NCBI GenBank assembly: GCA_905373785.1
Contig: CAJPUK010000024.1
Coordinates: 1 to 21,923 of the forward strand
From: an uncultured Johnsonella sp.
Lineage (GTDB): Bacteria > Bacillota > Clostridia > Lachnospirales > Lachnospiraceae
DNA length: 21,923 bases
Direction: 5' to 3'
Position 1 is the first letter of the stretch, and the number at the start of each line of letters is the position of its first letter. Positions 1 to 7,017 of this stretch are shown here, piece by piece. The notes under the pieces were generated by a model. That model was not told the origin of the DNA. It worked only from the letters and a program-made list of their open reading frames with translations, and ran no database searches. Both the position numbers and the translations under genes were made by a program.

Positions 1-10
1 GACCTGCCTG

Positions 11-300
11 AACTGTAGCTATAAAGAACAGCAGTAGCCTACTGTCTTAATGATATTTAATTAAAATCAGAAACGCTAGGGTAAAGCTCTATTTTCTTTA
101 TCCTACTTTGCTGCCATCTCTTAGTAAGATGGTACTAAGGTTAAATATCAACAGATCGATACAGTAGCGTATAGTATCATTGATAAATAGTTTGTAACAA
201 ATATATATATTAAAAAGATTTGACACTTACTCTACTATTGCTAATACTAATTAAATATCAATAATACATTACAGTAGCATACTCAACTTTTGATATTTAA
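11..300. repeat. Three spaced copies of a ~50-bp repeat upstream of the MurR/RpiR gene
   Basis: A core CAGTAGC occurs at 32-38, 162-168 and 272-278. In every copy a TGATAWW-type arm starts exactly 19 bases after the core start (51, 181, 291). In copies 2 and 3 TTAAATATCAA starts exactly 21 bases before it (141 and 251). Copy 3 is a perfect 11-bp inverted repeat, TTAAATATCAA (251-261) with TTGATATTTAA (290-300). Copy 2 has a decayed right arm, and copy 1 lacks a recognisable left arm. The fixed internal spacing and variable distance between copies (about 130 and 110 bases) look like regulator-binding sites or a small dispersed repeat rather than a simple tandem array. The rest of 1-364 contains no gene I can support. 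Confidence 0.7.
220..247 (+). promoter_or_regulatory. Promoter of the MurR/RpiR-type regulator gene
   Basis: TTGACA (220-225), a 16-base spacer, then TAATAC (242-247) preceded by TG one base upstream (239-240), giving an extended -10. Transcription would start near 254, so the palindromic repeat at 251-300 lies over the start site and leader, where a bound protein or RNA hairpin could control the gene. Confidence 0.6.
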
Positions 301-364
301 GTACCGACTCTGCAAACTTATAGAATTTTAGTTATTTAGAGGATATCTTAGGGAGCTTTGACAA

Positions 365-1222
365 ATGACAAAAAATAACTTAATTACACAAATTCACACC
401 GCTTATATTAAAATGACTAAAACCGAAAAAAAAGTTGCCGACTTTGTTTTATCCAATCCCAAAGAGGCACTTAATATAACTATTACCGAGCTGGCAAAGC
501 TGTGTGAAGTAGGCGAGACCAGTGTATTCAGGTTTTGTAAAACACTTAATCTAAAAGGTTATCAGGATTTTAGACTGTCTTTAGCCTTAAGTACTGCCGA
601 TTTGAATATTCTTAATCATAATAATGAGGGCGATACCTCATTTACCAAGGATTCAAAGGCAACCGCTTCAAAGGTTATGGATACCTATATATCTGCCCTG
701 TCAAAGACTTATGAACACCTTAATTACGAAGATATACAGGCTGTTGTCAAGTATATCCTAAGTGCCAAAAGTATAAATCTTTTCGGCTTTGGCGGCTCAG
801 GTACCAGTGCGGCTGAAGCTAAAAATAAGTTTATGAAAATACTTCCTAATATTATATTTACACAAGACTCTCATATGCAGCTTACTCAGGCAGCTTTATT
901 GGGTGCAGAGGATCTTGCGATAATATTTTGCAATTCAGGAATTACCAAAGACTGTATAGAAATAGCTAAGATTTGTCACGCTTCCAAAGTGAAGGTTGTA
1001 TTCATAACCGGTTTTCCCAAGACTCCGGCTCTTGAGTTCAGCGATGTGCTTTTACAGTGCGGCGCAAGTGAAGGACCTTTGGATGGAGGCTCTATAGCAG
1101 CCAAGACTGCGCAACTTTTCCTGGTGGATATCTTATATAGTGAGACTTTCAAAAACTTGGGAAATGTGGCACTTGAGAATAAGAAGAAGACTTCTGAAAT
1201 AATTACCGAGAAGATGATGTAG
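365..1222 (+). CDS. MurR/RpiR family transcriptional regulator (HTH + SIS domain)
   Basis: 285 aa, the usual family length. Residues about 1-77 form the RpiR-type helix-turn-helix; the segment with FRFCKTLNLKGYQDFR is typical of the recognition region. Residues about 105-250 form a SIS sugar-phosphate isomerase fold, with the glycine-rich FGFGGSGTSA stretch lining the presumed sugar-phosphate site and a typical second lobe (IIFCNSG). Family members repress or activate genes for amino-sugar, MurNAc or other sugar-phosphate use in response to a phosphorylated ligand; which ligand applies here cannot be read. The start at 365 follows a purine-rich site (AGGGAG, 350-355). It ends in TAG, showing that TAG is an ordinary stop in this genome. 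No sugar-utilisation gene lies beside it in the window, so the target is unknown; the upstream repeats are candidate autoregulatory sites. It converges on tcdA. Confidence 0.9.
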   Translation: MTKNNLITQIHTAYIKMTKTEKKVADFVLSNPKEALNITITELAKLCEVGETSVFRFCKTLNLKGYQDFRLSLALSTADLNILNHNNEGDTSFTKDSKATASKVMDTYISALSKTYEHLNYEDIQAVVKYILSAKSINLFGFGGSGTSAAEAKNKFMKILPNIIFTQDSHMQLTQAALLGAEDLAIIFCNSGITKDCIEIAKICHASKVKVVFITGFPKTPALEFSDVLLQCGASEGPLDGGSIAAKTAQLFLVDILYSETFKNLGNVALENKKKTSEIITEKMM

Positions 1223-1273
1223 TCGCTGCTTGTGTAAGATGGAATATAGCTGTAACTTATACAAGATTTATCA

Positions 1274-1313
1274 GGGGAGTTGGCAACATAAACAATTATG
1301 CTGCCAACTCCCC
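1274..1313. terminator. Long inverted repeat between convergent genes (possible bidirectional terminator)
   Basis: GGGGAGTTGGCAACATAA (1274-1291) pairs with TTATGCTGCCAACTCCCC (1296-1313) around a 4-base loop. There is one A-C mismatch on the plus strand, which becomes a G-U pair on the minus-strand transcript. It sits between the stop of the plus-strand regulator and the stop of tcdA, where a shared terminator is expected. No U tract follows on either side, so it is not a classical intrinsic terminator. The arm sequence recurs near the right end of the window (21805-21823). Confidence 0.5.
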
Positions 1314-1322
1314 CACAAACCA

Positions 1323-2039
1323 TTATTTATAAATTATATCCTTCACCACCTCTGAGGCTATAATAAGCCCTGCCGCAGGGGGGACAAAAGCAATAGACGC
1401 AGGTATCATTCTTTTTTTACTGCTTAAACTTTTTTCATCAAGCTTTGCTTCATGCCTTAGAGCATTGACTTCCTTAGAATAAACCACTTTTAAGTCCTTT
1501 ATTCTCCTTGTCTTAAGTTCCTTCCTCATAACCTTAGCCAGCTTGCATACGGAAGTGTCATATATATCAGCAACCTCAAAATCAGCCGGATTTAATTTAT
1601 TGCCGGCTCCCATACTGCTTATAACAGGAATATTAAGTTCCTTGGCTCTTACTATAATATCTATCTTGGCACTTATAGTATCAACCGCATCAACTATATA
1701 ATCATAAAGAGTAAAATCAATCTCATCTCTGTTTTCAGGCAAATAAAAACATCTGTGCTCATAAACCTTACACTCAGGATTGATATCCTCTATTCTTTCC
1801 CTCATAACCTCAGTCTTAAACCTGCCTACAGTACTGCTCAGTGCAATTAACTGTCTGTTAATATTGCTTATATCAACGGTGTCATTATCAATCAGATCAA
1901 GACTGCCGACTCCGCTCCTGCAAAGAGCCTCCGCCGCATAAGTACCTACTCCGCCTATGCCAAAAACCGCTACTCTTGCACTTGCAAGCCTCTCTAATCC
2001 ATCTTTACCTATAAGTAACTCTGTTCTCGAAAACCTCAT
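1323..2039 (-). CDS. tcdA: tRNA threonylcarbamoyladenosine dehydratase (TcdA/CsdL, YrvM-like)
   Basis: 238 aa, E1-like ThiF/MoeB fold. The N-terminal nucleotide-binding motif GIGGVGTYAAEALCRSGVG (about residues 27-45) is followed by the acidic LIDNDTVDISNINRQ stretch that binds ATP and Mg2+ in this superfamily. A conserved FVPPAAGLIIASEVV helix closes the protein. The length and absence of a rhodanese or ubiquitin-like partner nearby favour TcdA, which dehydrates N6-threonylcarbamoyladenosine at tRNA position 37 to its cyclic form, over ThiF or MoeB. The start codon at 2039 has only a weak ribosome site (GGTAGG). It appears monocistronic; the upstream 433 bases hold a structured-RNA candidate rather than a gene. 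Confidence 0.9.
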   Translation of the reverse strand: MRFSRTELLIGKDGLERLASARVAVFGIGGVGTYAAEALCRSGVGSLDLIDNDTVDISNINRQLIALSSTVGRFKTEVMRERIEDINPECKVYEHRCFYLPENRDEIDFTLYDYIVDAVDTISAKIDIIVRAKELNIPVISSMGAGNKLNPADFEVADIYDTSVCKLAKVMRKELKTRRIKDLKVVYSKEVNALRHEAKLDEKSLSSKKRMIPASIAFVPPAAGLIIASEVVKDIIYK

Positions 2040-2257
2040 AACCTACCAACTATCCTAATCTTTAACCATTAAAAAAAGCCAACCTGCCAAAAGTACACAG
2101 ATCGGCAACATAAATCCTACTTACATAAAACATTAAACATGCTACACTTTGCCCACTCCAAAACTCCGACCGGGTATAAATTCTTCTCTACACCCTCTTT
2201 CTTTAAGTTGGTTTATTGTATCAATAATTACATAAATATGCAGTTTTTAAGTAAGTA

Positions 2258-2416
2258 CACAACAGGATACAATCAAACTATCTTGCTAAGGACAATCTGA
2301 GACCGCCGGTACTTGCTTTACCAAGCCCCAAGGCGAAGGGAAAGCTTAATACTGCTGCGAGTCGATATTAGCGAAAGCGTGTACGAGCAAGATAGTTTTT
2401 AATTGTGCCTGTTGTG
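2258..2416. ncRNA. Candidate structured RNA, family not recognised (strand uncertain)
   Basis: Lies in the 433-base gap between tcdA and ptsH (2040-2472), otherwise empty of coding potential. The ends pair strongly: CACAACAGG (2258-2266) with CCTGTTGTG (2408-2416), ACAAT (2269-2273) with ATTGT (2402-2406), and AAACTATCTTGCT (2275-2287) with AGCAAGATAGTTT (2386-2398), about 27 base pairs in all. The ~98-base interior has further pairings: GGTA/TACC (2308-2320), AAGCCCC with GGGAAAGCTT (2323-2346), TAATA/TATTA (2348-2370) and a GCGAAAGC motif (2371-2378). The interior is visibly richer in G+C than its surroundings. I see no tmRNA, RNase P, SRP, T-box or common riboswitch signature. 6S RNA is possible by size and long closing stem, but the multi-hairpin interior does not clearly fit. 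A MITE with long terminal repeats is the main alternative. Confidence 0.55.
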
Positions 2417-2472
2417 GGACTGTATATAAACCTTATACATAGGTTAATTATATTTATACAATATACCGACTT

Positions 2473-2736
2473 TTACTCTCCCAGTCCCGACTCTATAGCC
2501 GCAACTATCTCAGCCAAAGCCTTCTCCTCATCATCACCGGTACAAACAATTGTAACTGTATCACCCGTCTTAATACCTGCACCCATAACATTAAGAACAC
2601 TCTTAGCTACAACTTTCTTATCCCCCGCTTCAATGATTATATCACTGTTGAACTTCATAGCAAGCTGTGATAAAACTCCTGCCGGTCTTAAATGTAATCC
2701 TGACGGGTTACTGATTGTTACTGTTTTACTGGTCAT
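2473..2736 (-). CDS. ptsH: HPr, phosphocarrier protein of the PTS
   Basis: 87 aa, full-length HPr. The active-site segment SGLHLRPAG places the phosphorylated histidine at residue 15 and the conserved arginine at 17. Ser46 is present (AKSVLNVMG), the site used by HPr kinase/phosphorylase in low-GC Gram-positives, so this is likely the regulatory HPr that links PTS sugar uptake to CcpA-type catabolite control. HPr accepts phosphate from enzyme I and passes it to the EIIA proteins in the cytoplasm. A strong ribosome site (GGGAGG) precedes the start at 2736. No ptsI gene follows, so HPr is encoded away from enzyme I. A good promoter lies about 180-205 bases upstream inside a 50-bp tandem repeat. 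Confidence 0.95.
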   Translation of the reverse strand: MTSKTVTISNPSGLHLRPAGVLSQLAMKFNSDIIIEAGDKKVVAKSVLNVMGAGIKTGDTVTIVCTGDDEEKALAEIVAAIESGLGE

Positions 2737-2811
2737 ACGAACCTCCCTAAAAATTATATATTACTTGAGTTTCTGCATTTTCTCCATAATAAATGGTAAA
2801 CTGTATCCTCT

Positions 2812-2947
2812 AAGTTTATACTTCCTGCTGTAACATTTGTTACATGATAATTATATTACACAAATTTATACTTACTGCTGTAATATTTGTTACTTGATAA
2901 TTATATTGCTCAAATTTATACTTACTGCTGTAATATTTATCAATAAG
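2812..2947. repeat. 50-bp direct tandem repeat upstream of ptsH (2.7 copies)
   Basis: The unit repeats with an exact 50-base period: copy 1 at 2812-2861, copy 2 at 2862-2911, partial copy 3 from 2912 to about 2940. TTTATACTT anchors sit at 2815, 2865 and 2915. Copy 1 contains a perfect 16-bp palindrome TGTAACATTTGTTACA (2829-2844); copies 2 and 3 have decayed versions. Each unit carries TATAAA in minus orientation, usable as a -10. The gap 2737-3077 contains no supported gene. Confidence 0.85.
2915..2943 (-). promoter_or_regulatory. Probable ptsH promoter at the edge of the tandem repeat
   Basis: On the minus strand TTGATA (2943-2938), a 17-base spacer, then TATAAA (2920-2915). The -10 and spacer belong to repeat copy 3, while the -35 is formed where copy 3 diverges. 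Copies 1 and 2 keep TATAAA but have GTAACA in the -35 place, so only the outermost copy makes a good promoter and the inner two lie downstream as potential operator sites. Confidence 0.5.
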
Positions 2948-3051
2948 CAAAGTACATATAAAACTGAATCTCAGCTGTTTCTTGTGCCGACTTCCGGGCA
3001 AAAGTCTAATTAGCTCAGTTCTTTTCAAAAATGCACCCGGGCTAAAATATG

Positions 3052-3092
3052 AAAAAAATGCAGAAGCTCAAGTATTTTTATACTCTACTTCT
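3052..3092 (-). terminator. Intrinsic terminator of the rpoD-queH operon
   Basis: On the minus strand an interrupted stem of AGAAG (3092-3088) with CTTCT (3066-3062) and AGTAT (3084-3080) with ATACT (3075-3071), loop AAAA, followed by a run of seven T (3058-3052). The hairpin overlaps the last codons and stop of queH. Confidence 0.6.
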
Positions 3093-3695
3093 TCTCGAAT
3101 ATGAGCAACCGCAATAATCCTGTCTGTATAAATTATGCTCATTTGATAATTCAACAGACCTTTTATAACCGTTTTTCTTTTTAAAATCCGAGGGCAGATA
3201 CTCTACCCCAACTATTTTCCCCACCTTCTCTCCTATCTCACAAAGCACCTGTGAGCTTTTCATGGGGCTTATTGAAAGAGTGGTTGCAAAATAATCAAAA
3301 CCTCTTTCCTTGGCTTCCTGTGCCGACTTAAGCAGTCTCATTTCATAACAGCTAAGACATCTTTTGCCGCCCTCCGGCTCAAGCTCCATACCCTTGGAAA
3401 GTTTATGGAAGTTCTCAGGGTCATACTCACCCTCCAGGAATGAAACCTTCCTTACAAAATCCATCTCGGATATAAGTCTTTTTTCTTCTTCAACCCTTGT
3501 AAGATACTCATTTTTATTATCTATATTAGGGTTATAAAAATAAATTGTTATATCAAAGTACCTGTTGAGGTACTCCATGCAGTAAGAAGAGCATGGAGCA
3601 CAACAGGCGTGTAATAAAAGTTTTGGAAATATACCCTTTTTAGAATTATCGGATATAATAGTTTCCAACTCTTTTTGTAAATTTCTTTTATTCAT
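3078..3695 (-). CDS. queH: Epoxyqueuosine reductase QueH
   Basis: 205 aa, formerly DUF208. It carries the full set of metal- and redox-type cysteines of QueH: the HACCAPC motif (Cys31, Cys32, Cys35), CLSC (Cys113, Cys116) and a C-terminal CGC (Cys195, Cys197). QueH performs the last step of queuosine synthesis, reducing epoxyqueuosine at the wobble position of tRNAs with GUN anticodons; it is the non-homologous replacement for the cobalamin enzyme QueG. It begins 6 bases after the rpoD stop and appears co-transcribed with it; its ribosome site is weak, lying within the 3' end of rpoD, so translation may be coupled. No other queuosine gene is in the window. Confidence 0.92.
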   Translation of the reverse strand: MNKRNLQKELETIISDNSKKGIFPKLLLHACCAPCSSYCMEYLNRYFDITIYFYNPNIDNKNEYLTRVEEEKRLISEMDFVRKVSFLEGEYDPENFHKLSKGMELEPEGGKRCLSCYEMRLLKSAQEAKERGFDYFATTLSISPMKSSQVLCEIGEKVGKIVGVEYLPSDFKKKNGYKRSVELSNEHNLYRQDYCGCSYSRRSRV

Positions 3696-3701
3696 AATCG
3701 T

Positions 3702-4904
3702 TTATAAAAAATCCCTTATTCTCTTAGAACGGACAGGGTTTCTAAGCTTTCTAAGTGCCTTAGCTTCTATTTGCCTTATTCTTTCTCTGGTTACCTTGAA
3801 CTCTTTTCCTACCTCTTCCAAGGTTCTGGGATGTCCGTCCTCAAGTCCGAATCTCAGCAAAATAACCTGTCTTTCTCTTTCTTTAAGCTCGGATAAAAGT
3901 GTGTCTATGTGTTCTCTTAACATCACCGACTCTACATTGCCCTCCGGACTTACTACATTGGCATCTGCCACAAAATCCCCAAGATTGGAGTCGTCTTCCT
4001 CTCCTATAGGAGTTTCCAAAGATGCCGGTTCTCTGGCTATTTGCATTATCTCCATCACCTTTTCTTCCGTCATCTCCAAGGCTTCGGCAAGCTCCGCTAC
4101 ACTTGGCTCGTAGCCCAACTGTAATGTAAGCTTTCTTTGCATCTTGCTCATCTTGTTGATAGTCTCAACCATATGCACAGGAACTCTTATTGTCCTTGCC
4201 TGGTCGGCAAGAGCCCTTGTAACCGACTGTCTTATCCACCAGGTAGCATAAGTACTTAGCTTAAATCCCTTGGTATAGTCAAACTTTTCTACACCCTTTA
4301 TAAGCCCAAGATTACCCTCCTGCACCAAATCAAGGAAGCTCATACCCCTTCCCGTATACCTTTTTGCTATACTTACCACAAGTCTTAAGTTAGCCTCTAT
4401 AAGCTTTTGCTTGGCATACTCATCACCGTCCTGCTTTCTCTTTGCAAGTTCAAGTTCTTCCTCACCTGAAAGCAGTGCAACCGTACCTATTTCCTTTAAG
4501 TACATACGCACAGGATCTTCAGTACCTACGCCTTCAAGTATGTCTATAGCACTTAAGTCTATATCCTCGTCTTCCAACTCTTTTTCAAAGTCTTCAACAT
4601 CATCATCTATGGAAAGTAAGTCATCATCTATACTTATATCTACATCTACCGGTATATCTTCAGGCATATTTTCCACTATCTCTATACCCTTGGTCTCAAG
4701 ATATGATATGATCTGCTCTATAGCTTCCGGACTTAATTCCTGTTCCTTAAAGTAATCATTGATCTCGTCATAATCTATCTTGGAACCTTTGGATGAAGCT
4801 ACTTCTACAAGTGTTTCAAGCCCTGACAAAAAAGCCTGCTCACTATTTTTTTGTTCACCGGCATCAGTTTCGCTGATTTTATTTGTTAAATCCTTGTTTG
4901 CCAC
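3702..4904 (-). CDS. rpoD: RNA polymerase primary sigma factor (sigma A / RpoD)
   Basis: 400 aa. An N-terminal region 1.1 (residues about 25-95, with a long acidic stretch of Asp/Glu to about 120) is followed by region 1.2 (DPVRMYLKEIG), region 2 with RLVVSIAKRYTGRGMSFLDL and the -10-binding YATWWIRQSVTRA, region 3, and region 4 with the -35-binding HTH (TLEEVGKEFKVTRERIRQIE). This is the housekeeping sigma. The start is a GTG at 4904, chosen because a perfect AAGGAGG lies about 10 bases upstream; the nearby ATG is out of frame. Unlike the classical Firmicute arrangement, no dnaG precedes it: the upstream neighbour is birA. queH follows in the same transcript. Confidence 0.97.
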   Translation of the reverse strand: MANKDLTNKISETDAGEQKNSEQAFLSGLETLVEVASSKGSKIDYDEINDYFKEQELSPEAIEQIISYLETKGIEIVENMPEDIPVDVDISIDDDLLSIDDDVEDFEKELEDEDIDLSAIDILEGVGTEDPVRMYLKEIGTVALLSGEEELELAKRKQDGDEYAKQKLIEANLRLVVSIAKRYTGRGMSFLDLVQEGNLGLIKGVEKFDYTKGFKLSTYATWWIRQSVTRALADQARTIRVPVHMVETINKMSKMQRKLTLQLGYEPSVAELAEALEMTEEKVMEIMQIAREPASLETPIGEEDDSNLGDFVADANVVSPEGNVESVMLREHIDTLLSELKERERQVILLRFGLEDGHPRTLEEVGKEFKVTRERIRQIEAKALRKLRNPVRSKRIRDFL

Positions 4905-4939
4905 TAAGCATACACCTCCTTAAATACGGTTAGCATTTA

Positions 4940-4968
4940 ATTATATAATGATTTTACTACTTTTTCAA
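4940..4968 (-). promoter_or_regulatory. rpoD promoter
   Basis: Minus strand: TTGAAA (4968-4963), 17-base spacer, perfect TATAAT (4945-4940). It overlaps a small hairpin, CTACTTGAAAAAGTAG (4956-4971 region), that may weakly terminate birA transcripts. Confidence 0.7.
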
Positions 4969-4978
4969 GTAGCCTTTC

Positions 4979-5941
4979 CTACAATCGTATACTTATTTCT
5001 CCTGAGGATATACTGTATTCGCCCTCTTTATCGGAAACCACTAAGAACCCCTTTTCATCAATACCCTTTGACAAAACTTCTTTTACAGAATCTTTACCGA
5101 GAATATTTATGTATTTGTCTTTATGTATGAGTCTTAATTCGTACTCATCTTTTATAAAAGCAAGACTTCTTTTTTCCAAGAACAACTCATAATATTCAAA
5201 AAAAGTTTTTATAATCTCTTTTATCAAATACTTTCGTATGCATACTTTTTTTGTATGCATATATATAGACGTTGCCACAGTTTCAAGTTCTTTAGGAAAA
5301 TTCTCTGCATTTGCATTAATACCTATACCGCATACAAGGTAACTTAAACCCTCCATATCTACACTCATTTCAGTAAGTATACCGCATAATTTTCTGCCGT
5401 CCAGGATTATATCATTGGGCCACTTTATATGTACTTGTAATTTTTCAGTGTTTTCTATAGCCTTTGCCACCGAAAGAGCCGCAATTATAGTAATCATTGA
5501 AGCAAGTTCAGGACTTAGCTTAGGTCTTAACAAAAGGCTCATCCATATACCCACGCCTTTATCGGAAACCCAGTTTCTTCCCCGTCTTCCTCTTCCCTTG
5601 GTCTGCAAATCAGCTATGTACAAACTGTTTTTTTGCTCACCTTCTTCCGCACTGTACTTTGCCCAAAGATTGGTAGAGTCTACCTCTTCTTTATAACAGC
5701 AATTTATATTATAGCCGCCTAAAAGTTCTCTTAATTCCACCTCATTCAGTACATCACTGGATTGTATCAAGCTGTAACCTCTGTTATTGACGGAATGTAT
5801 AAGGTAGCCTTGCTTTTTTAAAGCCGCAACCGCCTTCCATACGGAAGTTCTTGACACTCCAAGTGCCTTGCTGATAAGCTCTCCCGACACAAAGCCCTCT
5901 TTATTACTTATTAATATTTTTAATATTTCATCTTTTAACAT
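4979..5941 (-). CDS. birA: BirA, biotin-[acetyl-CoA carboxylase] ligase and biotin repressor
   Basis: 320 aa bifunctional form. Residues 1-60 are a winged helix (GELISKALGVSRTSVWKAVAALKKQG) used to bind DNA in group II BirA proteins. The catalytic domain follows with the biotinyl-AMP loop GRGRRGR (about residue 117) and KWPNDI (about 174), and a short C-terminal beta domain ends the protein. The enzyme makes biotinyl-5'-AMP and transfers biotin to a lysine of carboxylase carrier proteins. The HTH implies that it also represses biotin genes, but no biotin operon is present in the window. It sits 7 bases after a small membrane protein gene and is probably the last gene of the nadE cluster. Confidence 0.95.
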   Translation of the reverse strand: MLKDEILKILISNKEGFVSGELISKALGVSRTSVWKAVAALKKQGYLIHSVNNRGYSLIQSSDVLNEVELRELLGGYNINCCYKEEVDSTNLWAKYSAEEGEQKNSLYIADLQTKGRGRRGRNWVSDKGVGIWMSLLLRPKLSPELASMITIIAALSVAKAIENTEKLQVHIKWPNDIILDGRKLCGILTEMSVDMEGLSYLVCGIGINANAENFPKELETVATSIYMHTKKVCIRKYLIKEIIKTFFEYYELFLEKRSLAFIKDEYELRLIHKDKYINILGKDSVKEVLSKGIDEKGFLVVSDKEGEYSISSGEISIRL

Positions 5942-5948
5942 ACTGTAC

Positions 5949-6236
5949 CTACATACTGACTAAACTTATCAAAGCAAAAAGTACAAAAAATGCAGCTATT
6001 GAAACATAGAAACATATTGCCGCCCTCATATATTTATACTCCACTATTCCTTTATATACCTTAATGATTTGCACAGTACAAATCATAGAAGTACAGATAA
6101 AAATAATCGGGAAAAACATTATATTGGACTCCGCATCCAAATATACCAATATGGCAAGTAATATTATCAAAAAAGCTAAAATAAAATGTATCGTATCTAA
6201 AATCAAAGAAATAAAGTTATTATTTTTGTCTACCAC
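5949..6236 (-). CDS. Small three-helix membrane protein, function unknown
   Basis: 95 aa if started at the GTG at 6236. The longer reading from an ATG at 6302 would overlap the upstream methyltransferase by 83 bases; GTG 6236 instead has GGAGG five bases upstream and overlaps only 17 bases, a pattern of translational coupling. After a short polar start (VVDKNNN), the sequence is three hydrophobic segments: FISLILDTIHFILAFLIILL, a middle FFPIIFICTSMICTVQII and a last ICFYVSIAAFFVLFALISLV. I do not recognise the family, and there are no catalytic or metal motifs. The position between an rRNA methyltransferase and birA says little about function. That it is a gene at all rests on its fit between neighbours and membrane-protein composition. 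Confidence 0.65.
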   Translation of the reverse strand: MVDKNNNFISLILDTIHFILAFLIILLAILVYLDAESNIMFFPIIFICTSMICTVQIIKVYKGIVEYKYMRAAICFYVSIAAFFVLFALISLVSM

Positions 6237-7017
6237 CAAAACCTCCCAAGCCCCTTTGTCTGGCAGCCTCATACAAAAGTATGGCTGCTGCCACGGATAC
6301 ATTTAAGGACTCCGTCTGTCCCTGCATAGGTATATGCAAAGAATCGTCCGCCAAGCTGCACAGATCCTCAGATACTCCCCCCGACTCATTGCCCATAATA
6401 AAAGCATGATTCAAGGTATAATCAAAACTGTCATATGAGCTGCTGTTTTCCAAGGTACTGGCATAAACTTTAATATTACGCTCCTTAAGCTCTTTAACAA
6501 GAGCTTTTAAGTCACCGGCACATATAAAAGGGAGTCTGAATATTGAGCCCATAGTGGATCGAACCACCTTGGGATTGTAAATATCTACCGTATCCTCACT
6601 CATTATAAGCCCGGAGAGTCCGGCAGCCTCTCCTACCCTCAGCATAGTGCCGAGGTTTCCGGGGTCTTGTATATTTTCCAATATAAGAAGGCTTTTTTTA
6701 TTTTTCCCCAGCATATCTTCAAGCGAATAAGAAAGACATCTTACCAGGGCAAGTATTCCCTGCGGTGTCTTGGTATCGCTTATGCTCTCAAAATTCCGGT
6801 CACTTATGACCTCATAACTTCCAAGCTCTGTTTTTCCCCTCTCTGCCAAAGTCTCTTCAAAGCTTTTTGATATATAGGTTTTTACAAGCAAGTCCTTGGG
6901 TATCTCCCTATACATTTTTATGCCCTCTACTATGAAAATACCCTCTTCCTTCCTATACGAGGCTTTCTTTTTCAAGTTGTTGATGTGTCTTAGTTCTTTG
7001 GCAGACAAATTTATCAT
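6220..7017 (-). CDS. TrmH/SpoU family RNA 2'-O-ribose methyltransferase
   Basis: 265 aa. An N-terminal substrate-binding domain (residues about 8-80) leads to the SPOUT methylase (about 107-255) with its three motifs: LENIQDPGNLGTMLR, FIMGNESGGVSEDL and IPMQGQTESLNVSVAAAILLYE-type ending, which form the knotted AdoMet site. Members methylate ribose 2'-OH groups in rRNA (RlmB-like) or, in related proteins, give resistance in antibiotic producers (TsnR). The housekeeping context makes 23S rRNA modification most likely; the exact nucleotide is not readable. Its ATG overlaps the nadE stop by 4 bases (ATGA), so the two are translationally coupled. Confidence 0.9.
   Translation of the reverse strand: MINLSAKELRHINNLKKKASYRKEEGIFIVEGIKMYREIPKDLLVKTYISKSFEETLAERGKTELGSYEVISDRNFESISDTKTPQGILALVRCLSYSLEDMLGKNKKSLLILENIQDPGNLGTMLRVGEAAGLSGLIMSEDTVDIYNPKVVRSTMGSIFRLPFICAGDLKALVKELKERNIKVYASTLENSSSYDSFDYTLNHAFIMGNESGGVSEDLCSLADDSLHIPMQGQTESLNVSVAAAILLYEAARQRGLGGFGGRQK

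Noticed and set aside
11..300. Three regularly built repeats that might be a CRISPR array
   Set aside because: Copy spacing differs (about 130 and 110 bases), arms are decayed unevenly, and no cas gene is present.
2258..2416. Riboswitch or T-box leader for tcdA or ptsH
   Set aside because: No T-box (UGGNACCGCG) or common riboswitch core is visible, and the block is about 220 bases from the tcdA start.
2405..2833. 142-residue plus-strand reading frame over ptsH
   Set aside because: It is the antisense shadow of HPr, without a ribosome site or recognisable domain.
2812..2947. Tandem 50-bp units as a CRISPR array
   Set aside because: The units are contiguous with no unique spacers between them.
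2840..3028. 62-residue minus-strand frame upstream of ptsH
   Set aside because: It runs through the tandem repeat and promoter region and has no ribosome site or protein-like composition.
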